A DNA stretch of 64,000 bases from Antennarius striatus. Lineage: Eukaryota > Chordata > Actinopteri > Lophiiformes > Antennariidae. The position numbers were made by a program, and so were the translations under genes. Location of the stretch: contig NC_090797.1 of assembly GCF_040054535.1 (NCBI RefSeq), positions 1,580,001 to 1,644,000 of the forward strand, in the 5' to 3' direction. The notes under the pieces were generated by a model. It was not told where the DNA came from, did not search any database, and worked only from the letters and a program-made list of their open reading frames with translations. Shown here piece by piece: positions 36,201 to 56,496 of this stretch (its first letter is position 1; each line of letters begins with the position of its first letter).

Positions 36201-39200
36201 TTGACCCCGAGTTCAAGGTCGGCGGTGCAGCGTGACTTTTGAGGCCAAACCTGGCAGCGATGCGATGGAAGCTACTGGGGGGGAGGTGATGCTACTACGT
36301 CTGGAGTGACTGCCTTTATGGGACTGTGGATACTAGAGCACCAATGAACAGCCAGCAAGTCAGCCCTGTCTCTCAAACCCTGGCACCCCATTGGAGGAGG
36401 AGAAGGAGGAAGAGGAGGAAGAGAAGGAACAGGGTGAGCAGAAGTGTGGATGGAGTGGAAGGTGGATGGACAAGGTGATGGAAAAGGTGGAGTATGTACG
36501 AGAAGGTAGGAGGATGGAGACGAAGGGAATTGGGATGAATGAGGAAAGATGAGTATGAAAGGGAGGATGAGCAGAATTGAAACGAAAGGATGCAAAAGAA
36601 AAGGTAGAAAAATGTAAATGGAAGGAAAACGTGCAGGTGGACAGGAGTAGATGGACAGTTTGGGAACGACATTTCCTCTAAGGAGACTCTGAAGTTGGAC
36701 CTCTGGACGGAGTCGGGCTAACCGCCTCCCGCCGTTTTTGGTATTTACATCAAGCTAGGCTAACCAGCAGCTAGCGTGCTATTATCCGACTCTCAACAAA
36801 CAATCACAAACTATTTCCCAAATTGTCAATTTATTCCAGTATGTTGGAAGGTGGAGTAGGATGGCACCAAAACCACCTGGAGTGATAGAAGTGGTCTTTT
36901 GAATCACTTTCATTGCAGGAAACTGTAGATTTGACATTTTCTATAAAGTAAATTCACTTCTTTTGTCAGAGTAGCCATAAAAAAGCAATAGAATTATACC
37001 TACGTGGAGAATATATCTCTATATATTCTCAGTTTTGGTGCATCTCAGAAGGACTGGGTGAGGTTAAATGATAGAAAAAGAGGGGATAAAGGAGAGAGGA
37101 TGTGAGAGAGGAGTGCTAGAGGTCCGGCTCAATGCACAGAGGAAAATGCAGAAGGAAAAAAGAGGGAATTTGTGGGTAAAGACCTGCTTCTTGGAAAAGG
37201 GACTGTCTCCTTCCAAGCTATCAACAAAGGCACTCTGTGGGGACACAAGGAAGAGGGGCAATGAGAAACCACTTGGATCCGGAGCCCGTCCAGTCAAAGC
37301 AGCACAAATCATCTGGGTTGGGAGTCCTCCAAGCGGTCCCAGCACCAATATCCCCACCCCCATCCCCCCGACATCACTGACTCACAGCAGAGACCCAGGG
37401 GTGTTGGCACTGAAGGACTTTTTGGGAAAACCTGACCCAGCAAAGAGTTGGGGGGAACTCTGTGGACCTCCGACGGACAGAAGGTGAGGGTACCGTACCC
37501 GGCGGCTGCGGCGGCCTCTTTTCTGCTGCTGCTGCTGTTCAATCAGCTCCATGGCGGAAGCGGGGGGCGAGGCCGCCCTCATGGCCTTCACCACCTTGAT
37601 GCTGTCCTCCGGAAGCGGGGGTAGATTAAGACGCTCCCGCCCTCGCACCTTCATCTCCTGGAGTTCGCCGAAGCCGCCCAAAGTGAACTGGAAGATAACA
37701 ATTCGGGATAAAGGCTAAGTTCTTGATGTCGTGATGGTTTCCAGAAGAAAATGTCAAATTAAATAAGTAAATAAGCATTAGCAACATGCTAATGAGAAAC
37801 AACGGATTTATGTGTTAGCGATTGTGACTGACCAGGATAGTCTTCCACAGCAGCAGCAACACTTTCTTCATGGGGAAGTGCGGGGCGTTCATGCTGCAGA
37901 ACTTGGTTACCATGGTGAAGAGGAGCAGAGCAAAGGGCTCGCCGTTGTACAGAGGCGAACCTGAGAGGTCAAAGGTCACAGGGTTTTTGTTTTTTTTTCT
38001 GTAATGTTCAGACACACATAGAGCAATCCATGCCTACAAGATGCTAATACGCACCCAGTTCAGCCTTGAAGGCCTCTCTGGTCGCTCTCCACTCGGGCCG
38101 GTCGTCCTCCGTCTGGACTCTGATGGTCTCCACCATCAGGTACATGATGCTCAGCAGGACTCTGCAAGGAAAAGAAACAATCAGGTGGTATATGGTGCAT
38201 TAAAGGTATTACACACCCAATAAAGCTTTGTGTTTTTTGAAACAACTTGATTCTCAATTTTGGAGCAATTCATGCAGATCCGCTCAATTACCCTCTGATT
38301 ATTGGTAAGTGTGCAACTCATGCAAGCATAGATGGAGCTTTGTGTGCAGTGGTGTGCATTTTTAAACAAACGTCTGTTCCATTAAGCGGAATAATTAAAT
38401 TTCAAACGATGAAATGTGGGTGTGGAAACTGCATAAACAGACGTAAATTAGCTTACCTGAGCTCTGTGCTGTCTGCCAGAGAGATGGCAGGTTTCCTGAC
38501 GGCGCTGCTGCACGCCTGGTTGTTGCTGCAGATGCAAAAAAATAGTCGCTCCATAATTGCATCAGGGAGGATTTCTAGATGGTTTTGCGCGTAGCGAATA
38601 AACACATTTCAAGTCTGGAACACACGTGACGCCATCCTGCTGCCAGATTCCAGAAGACTCACTCTATCTCCATGCTGAGCAGCTCCAGCAGCGCCGTGAA
38701 GATGCCCATGTCGTAGAGCAGGAAGACGTTGTGTCTGCACCAGTGGAGCACGTCCGCCTCCGTGTCGCACTCGTCGAACACACCTGGAGGCGGGGGGGAA
38801 ACACCTGTCAGTGAAGCGTGTTCGCTTCCTGGCGCTAGCACGCCGCCGCCAGCGGGTACAACCGGGTTCCCCACGCACCCTGAGCCAGGTAGAGGATGGC
38901 CCGGGCCACCTTCAGCCTCTTGTCCCGGTCCGTCACCTCCAGCGCATCCAGCAGCCTCATCACGTACGCCCGCTGCTCCTCCACCGGAAGCTGGATCCAC
39001 CTCCTGCCGCGAGCTGCAGGGAGGACAGGGAGTTGTGTCACACACCAGCTCTACCGCCACTACACCATTCAGCTTTAAAACCTCCTCCACTCACTCTTAA
39101 ACCCTCGCTACCACAATCTCTATTACTTTGATGTCTTATAATCCCACCGAGAGATAAAACGTCAACATAAATTTAATCTGGGATTCCATTAATCCAAACC

Positions 39201-39722
39201 CTCATTGTAGAAAAAACATCATTTTTGAGCCTCCTGTTATTTTTTTTATCACTGTTTGCATGTGAAGCCACACCTGTCTCGCATGGAAATGATATTAAAA
39301 TCCAGTCAGTCTAATCCTGGGCCGGGATAAAGTGTGTGTAAATATAGAGCGACTGGTCTTTATTTTTTAATGCTATCTTCAGCCCCACTGAGTCAGTTCT
39401 GGAAATAGTCGCTGAAAGCTGGAGCAGCCAGAGCATCAATTAGTCATCAGCGTCATCAGGAGGAATCAGAAGCACATATAAACCATGAAAAAAAAAACCT
39501 TAGAGATTCTTCTATTCTGAGATTCTTCACTAACATCGACAGTAAATAATCAGCTGATCTCAGATCTGCTTTTGTTCTACTTCAAAACTTGCTCCACGCA
39601 AGTTAGAAAAACATGACAGGTTTTCAAATTTAGCAAAGCTCTCGTGTTGAAGAGCTAAAATTAGAGGTGTCGTTATAATCTGTTGTTATGCTTGTTAGCT
39701 CAGACACACACACACACACACA

Positions 39723-39783
<61 letters not shown>

Positions 39784-40580
39784 TAACATGAAAGACTGAC
39801 AGCTCTATCTCTGAGAGCAGCAACCAGGAGACGCTGGTCTAATCCTATTCATTACACTTCATCCTGAAGAGGAGGCGACGGATAAAAACGAAGCCTGTGC
39901 CACTTTGTCAGCGGGATCCATCACCGATTCGTCCAACCGAAGACGAGAAGACAATTTTTTTGACTGTTTCGAGATATTCCACTGAATCTACATTCCCTTC
40001 ACATTCAAATGATATGTATCTAAATCTAGCGTGAACATCCTTCCTTTTAAAGAACACATTGATATGTTTTAGGCGGAGTCGTCTGCATAACAAACTACTT
40101 GATTAATATTGAATTTGTGCTGCTTTAACGTCAGTTTCAGGCTGTCCATTTTTGCTAAACACTTTTTGTAAACCCAAACACGACTGTTGAATTATATTAA
40201 AACATTGCAATGTGCATGCCAGGCCAGCAGATGGCAGTGTAACTTCTGAGACACACCAACAGCTAAAGCAACGGCTAAAACTTTTACCCCAATCTGCCTC
40301 GAATTCATCTGCGTCGTCTTTCAACCTCCAGCTACCCTCCGCTGTGTTGGGTCGTGCTAACCTTCGGCTAACGGGGACGCGCAGCTTCGTCAGTTAACAT
40401 CAGTCGTGCCATCGAAGCAGCCGTCAAGGTCTCAGTGATAAACAGTCGACCGACAGGCCGGGGTAAACAGTCGGAGTACTCCTGACCCGGTTTTAAATAC
40501 ACAGCGAGAGAAATGAAACACCTGGCGAGCTGCAGGTCGTCGGCACACATGAAGGGATTTGAATAAAGCTTATCATTTGG

Positions 40581-40657
<77 letters not shown>

Positions 40658-43600
40658 CTACCATGGCTCCTGAAGTCCTCTTCAAAGTAGTCCCTATTCA
40701 GGCCGAATTCCGGCTCCTCTGTGTAGCTGTAGAGCTCTGAGGAAGAAAGAGAGCGCCAAAGTCGATTATTGATCAAATATTGTGCTCCTACGTTAATCAA
40801 TAAGGTAATCAGGTGGTCAGATACACAACATCCAACCAAGTTCTTTCATTCTTCAGACATTTAAGCGTCTTTTTGGCCCGTCTCGCCCCTGAGCTGTTCC
40901 ACAGATGTTGGAATGTATACGTGTTTATGATTCCTCGCCGTGTCGGTCTACGTCTGGAGGACGTGTCAGGAGCAGAGTTGTGCTTATAATGTTGTTTATG
41001 AATAACACACTAATATAACGCAGCTGAAGGAGACCTGAGGAATGCAACACAGATTTGCTTTTTTTTCCACTCAACAGCACATCGGATTCTGCTGGCTCAG
41101 CAGAAACCGAGGCGAACCGACAACTTCGTGAATTTTGGGGATGAGATCTTTGGTCACGCCTAAAGACGACAGGAATTCAGCCTCGGATTGACGCAAGATG
41201 AACTGAGTGAAAGCTGCCGAAAGGCAATCGTCAATCCTTTACTTGCCCTAATCACTGCAATAAGTAATAGAACATTAATGATGTGGTCAGACATTTCTCA
41301 TGAGTTAATAGAGAAGAAAACCCATCTACTGATTCATGGAGACTAACTGTTAATACCTTCTTTATACTCGTGGTAGAAGTGGTTTGTTATCTCCAATATA
41401 TCATTTATTATTTATAAATGTTTGGCAGCACAATATTCAGGGGAGCATTTTTGTTCCTTATTAGCATTTTACAGATTGTCATCAAGTCGTATCTAGTCTT
41501 ACAGCTCTCCTTTCAAACAGGACAACATTCCGGATTTGGGGCGACTCAGAGTAACTCAACCTTTCCTGAAACTTTTGCGGGACGTCTGGTCAACACGTTT
41601 TAGCAATTCTAAAAAATTTTAAAGGTTGCAACGACCAGCCTGACCTGACAGTTCAGCTGTCAGAGCGTCGGTGTCTCCGTACTCAAAGTCCAGGTTGGGA
41701 GACTCCATGGAGCTCTGTGAGGAGCCAGAACAGAACACAAGTTAGCATTTACAGTTTATATGATGGCAAACAGAAGGGAGGCACAGATGTCCCAACGCCC
41801 ACACGCAAACAGTTACCCCAACAGACCCTAGGACACCCAACAACGGTTATGTGCTGCATTAGGAGTTACACAAATACTCCTTCAGGTGTTTTAGGTGGTC
41901 ATTGGACGGTTGGGGGTTTCACTCCCAGGTGACTTTTCAAAGTATCTTCAAGCAAGATGCTGCCGGGATAAGAGTCGGTCTGAGTCTTATCCCGGTTTGG
42001 TCCGGGATAAACAGCGAAGGCAATCCAAGGTAAAACTTGTACCAGATCCAGAGTGTGGACTGGAAAATCCACCGCAGCGACCCTACAGTAGGAAGACGAG
42101 ATATTCTATTTCTGGACGGACTTCAAGATGGACAAGATGGTCCTCAGAGGGTGAATCCACCAGCCGTGTTACTGCAACTTCCCTACGAGGTGGACATTCG
42201 TGCTTTGGAGTGAAACGTCTTGTCAAATATCAGATGGATCAAGAAAAGTTTGCTTGTTTTCTGTTAGCGCGCTAAAATGGTAAACTTAGAGAACGTGACA
42301 AGAGTCGAGTTGGAAAGTTTGAAGTTTGCTCACAGCTAAAGGAGGTGATAAAAGGTTCTAGTCTGACGATAAGGCGGTCTTACGTGTAACCTGGTTATAG
42401 TTGGCGCCAGGAACCGTTTGAAGCTCAAGGGTAGATGATGAATGATCCTGGCGACTGGAACGGTATCTATCGTTTTTGGTGGGGGGGGGGGGTTTGTGAA
42501 CCTTCCCCACAGGCATCATTAAAGTCTCATTATAAGGTAATGAGAATGAAAAGACTCTCCTGGTTGTGTGCGCTGGATGTGTTCTATCGGCCTCAGGGCC
42601 AGGATTGTAAATAAGGATGTAGTCTGAGTCAGCTATTCTTGTTAAACAACTTTGTGTGCCGTCACCTCGCCTGTTCCAATTAATACTTGCTTCAAACATG
42701 TCAGCTATGAAGCGGAATACACAGGACAGCGAGCCGGAGCAATTAGATTGAGTGTCACAGGGTGGGAAACGTATTGGGAGCGTGGAAAATTCTATAAAAG
42801 CAGCCGTAACTCTTCGGCAAGGGGTGACGACGGCCTGTGAATCACACCATCCGGCGCTGTAGAATCAAAGCCAGTCAAGCCGGACTTCATTTTCTGCTAT
42901 GCATGGAATTCTGGACCATCTCTGGGTCAATCCTGGGGTGGCCCCCCCCATGGGATCTTGGGTGGTACCCGGACTTCCTTCCGGATGCCGGATCTTAGAA
43001 GGTTGACATTCGACGGAATTTCCATACCCGACTTCTTGTTTCGGTGACTGATCACAGGTGACGATCGGACTGATCGATCAGCTCCTCTTCATTGTTGTAC
43101 CAGACGACCCAAAACTCGAAAGAATTATTTCCAATAATCGATTACTCTTCAATTCTTTCGCATTAATTCCCAAAAAACCCACATGAACACATCAGGACCT
43201 GAAAACATTTCATTCATAGGAATAAAGAAGAACAAAAACAAAGCCATTAATCCTAACATTTGATCAACGACTTAAACCCGATTAGTTACCAGAGTCTCTG
43301 TCGGTCGATTCTAATCGGTTAATCGAACACCCGTCCGTCTCTCGCCTTTAATTCCCTCCAGCATCCACACGGATGATTCCTCTCGTCGCCAGACGTCCTG
43401 GAGCGACTCTGCGCCACATCGGTGCGCAACAACACACTGGCCACCGATAACCCCCCCCCCCCCCCCACACACACACACACACACACACACCGCCCCGCCC
43501 ACCTCCGGTGCCTACCGGCGCAAAGACGCGACGCGGTGCTGCGTTCACACATGGATGGATCGGATTTGAGGTCAACCTCCCAGACAGACAGGATCACATG

Positions 43601-44788
43601 TCGGTGACGTTAAGTGCTCTGAGAGTCCACGTCTTGACCCCCCCATTCCGACCCCCCCCCCCGCCTCCCCCCCAGGTCCTGGAATCCACCGGCTGTCAGA
43701 TGAACGCGCTTCGATCCCATGAAAACCGTTCCATGTGCGCGCGTAACGACGATAACACGGAATCGATATGTCGGTTTTAGACAGAAAACACTTTAATCTG
43801 TTAATTAGATTATTATAGGATGAATTATGACCACGTGACATTAAAAATAAGAACCGGTCACGCGCAGGAACAGCGGAGTCACCGGTGAAACCGGACGCGT
43901 CCCGGATCCTGAATGGATGATAAAAACCATTCATTCTCCCGGTACCACGAGAACCGAAGCCACGCCGTTAAACCGTCAAAGAGTGAAAACAAATGACGCA
44001 AAAACACGCGTGACAGAAGCGCGCGCCGAAAGTGTTGATTGATGGTCCACACCTTTAATCCAATCAGGAATTATTTCACGTCTGTCAGGTGAGAAATCCC
44101 TCAAATATAAAAGCTGAAGGTGAGATTCGATTCGATCATCGATTAATCGTTTCAGTCATTATGGAAGCAAATTAAAATAAATTTAAAAAAAAAAAGGCTA
44201 TTTATGGCTCCAGATGATCAAATGAGAGGATTGGGATTAGGATTATTTTTAATTTCTTCGCTATTTTTTAAAGTAGAAGCGATTATTTAAACCCTTAATT
44301 TTAATTTAATTAATAAAAATAAGAACTTAAATTTAAAGACCCAAGCCCAGGTCAGCTCGGGTGGGTATTGATATCTCTACTAATCCACGGGACGATCGAT
44401 TGGATGTCTGATTGATTATCAGAAGGTGTTTTGTTGTGTTAGTGTGTGTGTGTGTGTGTGTGTGTGGGGGGGGGGGGTTCTGACAGCGGCGGTTAGATTT
44501 CAGTTAGCAGCGGTTATTTATAGGAGCCGGCGGCCAAAATAACCCCCCGGTGTCCGGCCGCACCGCGGTGTGTGACTGCGTGGAAATGACACTCAGCTGG
44601 TGGAAAGCTCCCCAGCAACAACACACACACACACACTCACACACACACACACACACACACGGACACACAACCATTACCTCCGACTCCTTCTGCGGATCCT
44701 TGAACGCATCCTTCCCCTTCGGCCTCTGCCGATCACCGTTATTGTTCAGGTTATTGATCAGCGGGACCTCCATGTCCTCCGCCTGCAT
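30786..44788 (-). CDS. strip2: striatin-interacting protein 2, 21 coding exons, 822 aa
   Basis: STRIP proteins are core scaffolds of the STRIPAK phosphatase-kinase complex, affecting cytoskeleton and cell shape. Exons 5' to 3': 44678-44788, 41645-41714, 40662-40736, 38879-39013, 38663-38783, 38457-38525, 38055-38161, 37833-37960, 37499-37687, 34495-34727, 33703-33768, 33551-33614, 33379-33450, 32774-32848, 32576-32673, 32328-32454, 32103-32203, 31941-32007, 31749-31853, 31280-31484, 30786-31036; 2469 nt in frame. The N-terminal part ends with KQDSLDTYNERDPFK and an acidic plus polyproline linker. The C-terminal part has TSKAKTDSINILADVLPEEMP and MKTMSAIYQKVRHRLNDDWA. HFLETSRNKFIGFTLG and DFHYSYEMWLEREVFSQPI match STRIP2 better than STRIP1, and the neighbours ahcyl2 and smkr1 agree. 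Start MQAEDMEVPL is the first in-frame ATG, in a fair context. Confidence 0.95.
31530..31715 (+). mobile_element. L1-type LINE reverse-transcriptase fragment
   Basis: In one frame on the plus strand, QGCPLSLG, an in-frame stop, then LALYADDLLLYMTNP (YADD at 31587-31598) and NTLFGGFSN follow each other. These are reverse-transcriptase motifs of L1-like elements, with the segment that normally separates them shortened. It is a dead, truncated copy antisense inside a strip2 intron. Confidence 0.75.
32459..32519. repeat. (CA)n microsatellite at a strip2 acceptor
   Basis: About 60 bp of CA. In gene sense it is a GT run ending GTGTCCAG directly at the acceptor of exon 32328-32454. Confidence 0.97.
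33213..33340. repeat. (TAA)n followed by ATTAA-rich tract
   Basis: About ten TAA repeats at 33213-33246 followed by imperfect AATTAAATTAA repeats within a strip2 intron. Confidence 0.9.
33798..33838. repeat. (CA)n microsatellite
   Basis: A CA tract with one interruption, about 30 bp upstream in gene sense of the acceptor of strip2 exon 33703-33768. A (GT)n tract of opposite sense lies at 33965-34009. Confidence 0.95.
33965..34009. repeat. (GT)n microsatellite
   Basis: A GT tract with a single GAG interruption. With the CA tract at 33798-33838 it forms a potential inverted pair about 130 bp apart. Confidence 0.95.
39702..39781. repeat. (CA)n microsatellite
   Basis: A tract of about 80 bp of CA with one CT interruption in the strip2 intron between exons 38879-39013 and 40662-40736. 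Confidence 0.97.
40585..40655. repeat. (CA)n microsatellite at a strip2 donor
   Basis: In gene sense the donor CATG|GTAGTAG of exon 40662-40736 runs directly into about 70 bp of GT repeat. Confidence 0.97.
43451..43491. repeat. poly-C plus (CA)n tract
   Basis: A run of about 16 C followed by a CA tract, in the first strip2 intron. Confidence 0.9.
44442..44478. repeat. (GT)n plus poly-G tract
   Basis: A GT tract passing into a run of G. It lies about 200 bp downstream (in gene sense) of the first strip2 coding exon. Confidence 0.9.
44623..44660. repeat. (CA)n microsatellite
   Basis: A CA tract with one CT interruption, beginning about 15 bp inside the first strip2 intron. Confidence 0.95.
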
Positions 44789-45119
44789 CTTCCTCTCCGG
44801 TAGTCTCACTCCCTCCTCCTCCGCGGGTGGCGCATACCGGGCCGGCGGAGCGCACAGACTGCACCGCACCGGGAGGAGCGACCGGCACCGGAGCCCAAAT
44901 TGGAGGTCTCCTCCCCCCAGCTGCTGCTACTCCTCCTCCTCCTCCTGCAGTGTGTTCGATTCAGTGGCCCCGCGCACCCCGAGGGGGCGGGGATAACCCA
45001 AAGAAACACATTTAGTGGGTGCTGTGTGAACAGAAACCGGATTCTTTAATCCAGATCTGATCTTAAAGTGGGAACAGTCACATTCGGATTTGTGTGTCCG
45101 TTCTGATTTTTTTGTGTTC

Positions 45120-45120
45120 A

Positions 45121-45170
<50 letters not shown>
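45120..45170. repeat. (CA)n microsatellite
   Basis: A pure CA tract of about 50 bp upstream of strip2. Confidence 0.97.
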
Positions 45171-45171
<1 letters not shown>

Positions 45172-45477
45172 AAGATTAAAACTACAATTCAAGATTATTT
45201 GATTTGGAATTTGTTGAACCCAGATTTTTGTTTGGATTCAAACCCAATTGGACACAAATTATTTTTTCCCGCCAAAATCATTCCAAAATTTAAAGCGGTC
45301 TAATCCGGCACCGTGTTATGTTTCAATTTCAGTTAAATTAGCTTTAGCCAGTTAGCATTAACCTCAATGATGTCATCACACAGACTTCCTGCTTTATAAT
45401 TAAAGTCTAGCAGCAGAGTTTGCTCCTGGGGGGGTCCAGATCTGCCCCTGGTTTAAATGTTAGATGGGGGTTGAAGT

Positions 45478-45499
45478 GGGGGGGGGGGGGGGGGGGGGG
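45478..45499 (+). repeat. poly-G run
   Basis: About 22 consecutive G on the plus strand, with further G-runs within 80 bp. It has quadruplex-forming potential. Confidence 0.9.
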
Positions 45500-45959
45500 C
45501 AAACTGAGGTCAAGTCTGAATTATTGATATGTAACAGTGGGGGGTGCACTACACACAACCCCCCCAGAGTGAAACCCATTTAAGGTGACATGATTGAATT
45601 GAACAGGGGAACATGGGCGTGAATTTGAAGGATAAAAAGTGACATTTTATTTTTTCTCAATGGGGGGTGGGGGTGGGGGGGGTGGGGGAGTACATCCTGA
45701 GTCTAGTCCCCAAAAATAAAAATCCCATCATGCACCGGGTCCCACTCGTCATCTGGTTCCATCTGGCTGGGATGAGATCAGCTCTGACGGACGTCAGCAG
45801 CTGAAGTCTGACACATGGACCCCCACCCCCACCCCATATCAACCCCCCCCACCTCAGAGACACACAACACACTCCAGTCAGGAGGAAACAACACACAAAA
45901 GTACCACAAAATGTGTTAAAAGGAGAACGCAAACGAGGAGAGGTTACAATTTTTACATC

Positions 45960-54282
<8,323 letters not shown>

Positions 54283-54994
54283 TCATATCTGGAATATATC
54301 AACCAGATTCAGGGGAAAAAAATCAAGAACCAGACACTAAAAGGAAACTTTCATCTTATTTCTTCAGACTAGACATGTTTTCCAGGTCATGTGAGGTTTA
54401 GATCACAAAATAAAAATGTTTAGAGACATAAACATGAGAAATAAACCATCCACTTCATCTTCCTTTAACACAACCAGTGTATTGTGAAGCAACAAGGCCA
54501 CACAGCTGACGGCTTACATCACAACTCGCAGCTCATCCTGATTCTGTGAAATGGGGGGTGGCACCGGTGTGTGTGTGGGGGGTGACACACACCGGCCGTG
54601 AATATCTGTCGATCTTTCCACTGTTATAACAGCTCCATAATTCATGTCAGAGTTAAACTAGCAGAGTCTTTACTAGCATTAAACCACACAGCGAGAGCGA
54701 GAGCCAACGGGGGGGGGGGGGGGGGTCCTCATCTGCAGCGAGGCGTGAAAACAACAGGAAATGTTTTTTTATTCATGTCCAGGTGAGAAATGTTGTCATT
54801 AATCGTTTTCGACTGTTCAAAAAAATGGAAGTGAATACCTGCAGGAGATAAAAACAAGTGTGGATGTCTGAAATCAACGTATGACTGAGTTTTAGTCATC
54901 CTATCCAGACGTCTGACTCATCAGCGCAAACCTACTTCCTGTTTGTGACCCACTGGTCTCCAGACGACATCTGGATCCCTCGACTACGCTGGCA

Positions 54995-55420
54995 GGTTAT
55001 TCAATCAATCAATCAAGTTTTATTTATAAAGCGCTTAATCATGGCAACACACATTTCAAAGCGCTTTAACAGATAGAAAAACCCAACAGAACCCTCAAAA
55101 GCATAAGAGACCGTGACAGGGAAAAACTCCTGGATGAGAGACGAAACGTTTTCAAGAACTTTCTTAACGTCCAGTGGATCGACTCAACAGCTTTTGGATA
55201 ACCATGACCTGGATGACTGAGAACCTACATAGACATCAGGGAAAAACTCCTTCATTGAAGAAGAAACTCCGGGCAGGACCCAGACTCTTTTGGGCAGCCA
55301 TCCGCCTTGACCGGTTGGGTGGAAAAGAAATTCAATGAAGGACAGGGTAAGAGAAAGACAGAGACAGAATGGCAGATAGAGACAGTGTCTATGAAGACTA
55401 TTCTGGTGGGAAGACGCGGT
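54995..55420. repeat. interspersed teleost repeat
   Basis: AATCAATCAATCAAG, TTTATTTATAAAGCGCTT and then CGCCTTGACCGGTTGGGT are sequences typical of an abundant fish dispersed repeat. I cannot name the subfamily by eye. Confidence 0.6.
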
Positions 55421-56149
55421 CTAGAAGTGTGGCTTTGCTTCCTGTAGGATAAACCCAAACTCGTGAAACCCAAAGTACACTTCTCGATTGTCTCTTCTGT
55501 GATTGCAAACATGTTCAAATTGAAGGGAACCGTTCCCTCCCTAACGGATTCATCTCACATCAAAATAAGAATCTGACTCTTTTGCCCCAACCAGACGACC
55601 TCAACCTGACAGAACGAAGCTCACCTCCCTGAAATCCACTGCTTGTGTGCATAAGTGTGTGTGAATGTGTGTGTGTGACTGTGTTGGCCTTGTGTTTCAA
55701 GGTCTGGCTGTTTCAAAGCCTCGCTTTTCTCGGTCTGCTTCTTTCTAACCTTCGATTCCCAGCGAGCCAGCCCAAACTGGTCCCACCATGTGCCGGCAGA
55801 CAATACAATGAATTGTTTCCCCTTCCTGGGTTGTTTCCCCTCCTCCACTCCCTCTCTCTCTCTCTTTCTCTCACCTCTTCATCTTTAATTGTTGATTGTT
55901 CAAGAGTATTACTGCTATCGAGAACAATGATAGACCTTGCCCTTGCCGATCTGACAGATTGGATATTGAAAGAGTGATGGATGTGGTAATATTTTTTAGT
56001 TTAGTTGGTTAAAAAAAAGATGGGTCCATTTGTTTGTTTTTTGTCTCTTTGTGTTCATTGGATGAAGGAAGGAGCTTTGGAAACTATATTAAAGGACTGA
56101 AGATCATTTTAGGAGCTGAAGTCTGTTAAAGTCTGTTGAAGTCTGTTTT

Positions 56150-56496
56150 TGGTCAAGCGTGCCTTGACCAAAAACCATATTTCCCACAATGCAGTAATGA
56201 AGCCTATCTTTCTTTGACAAAAACCAAGTTAATGTTTGATCCTTGATTGATGGAGTTCTGTGTGTTTAATAACCTGACAAATTAAAATGAATTAATGTTA
56301 TAACAGAGAAACAGTCTGTGTGACTGTAATGTTTGCAACTTGAATAAATAATAAATTCAGAGTTATTTAACAATAAGGAAAAGCTACTTTTATTTTACAT
56401 TACACTAAGTTACATTTAGTTACATTTATTAGTTACATATGGCCCTTTGATGACAGCCATTATGCTGATGTGGTGAAAATGAGTTTGACCCCCCTT
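56150..56496. mobile_element. hAT-type MITE, third copy
   Basis: It shares CCTTGACCAAAAAC, TTTCCCACAATGCAGTA, TTGATCCTTGATTGATGGAG and the TTAGTTACAT repeats with the copy at 53240-53735, and ends GAGTTTGACCCCCC. The left terminus is truncated. Confidence 0.7.

Larger units (their letters stand above)
44789..45959. other. strip2 5' UTR/promoter and spacer to ahcyl2
   Basis: A GC-rich, CpG-bearing stretch at 44790-44990 is the likely strip2 leader and promoter. It is followed by a CA microsatellite (45120-45170) and a run of about 22 G at 45478-45499. No coding exon is seen. strip2 and ahcyl2 are tandem on the minus strand, about 1.2 kb between the ahcyl2 polyadenylation candidate and the strip2 start. 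Confidence 0.5.

Noticed and set aside
30786-44788. STRIP1 instead of STRIP2
   Set aside because: Some positions fit STRIP1, but the KFIGFTLG and SYEMWLEREVFSQPI blocks, and the ahcyl2 and smkr1 neighbours, favour STRIP2.
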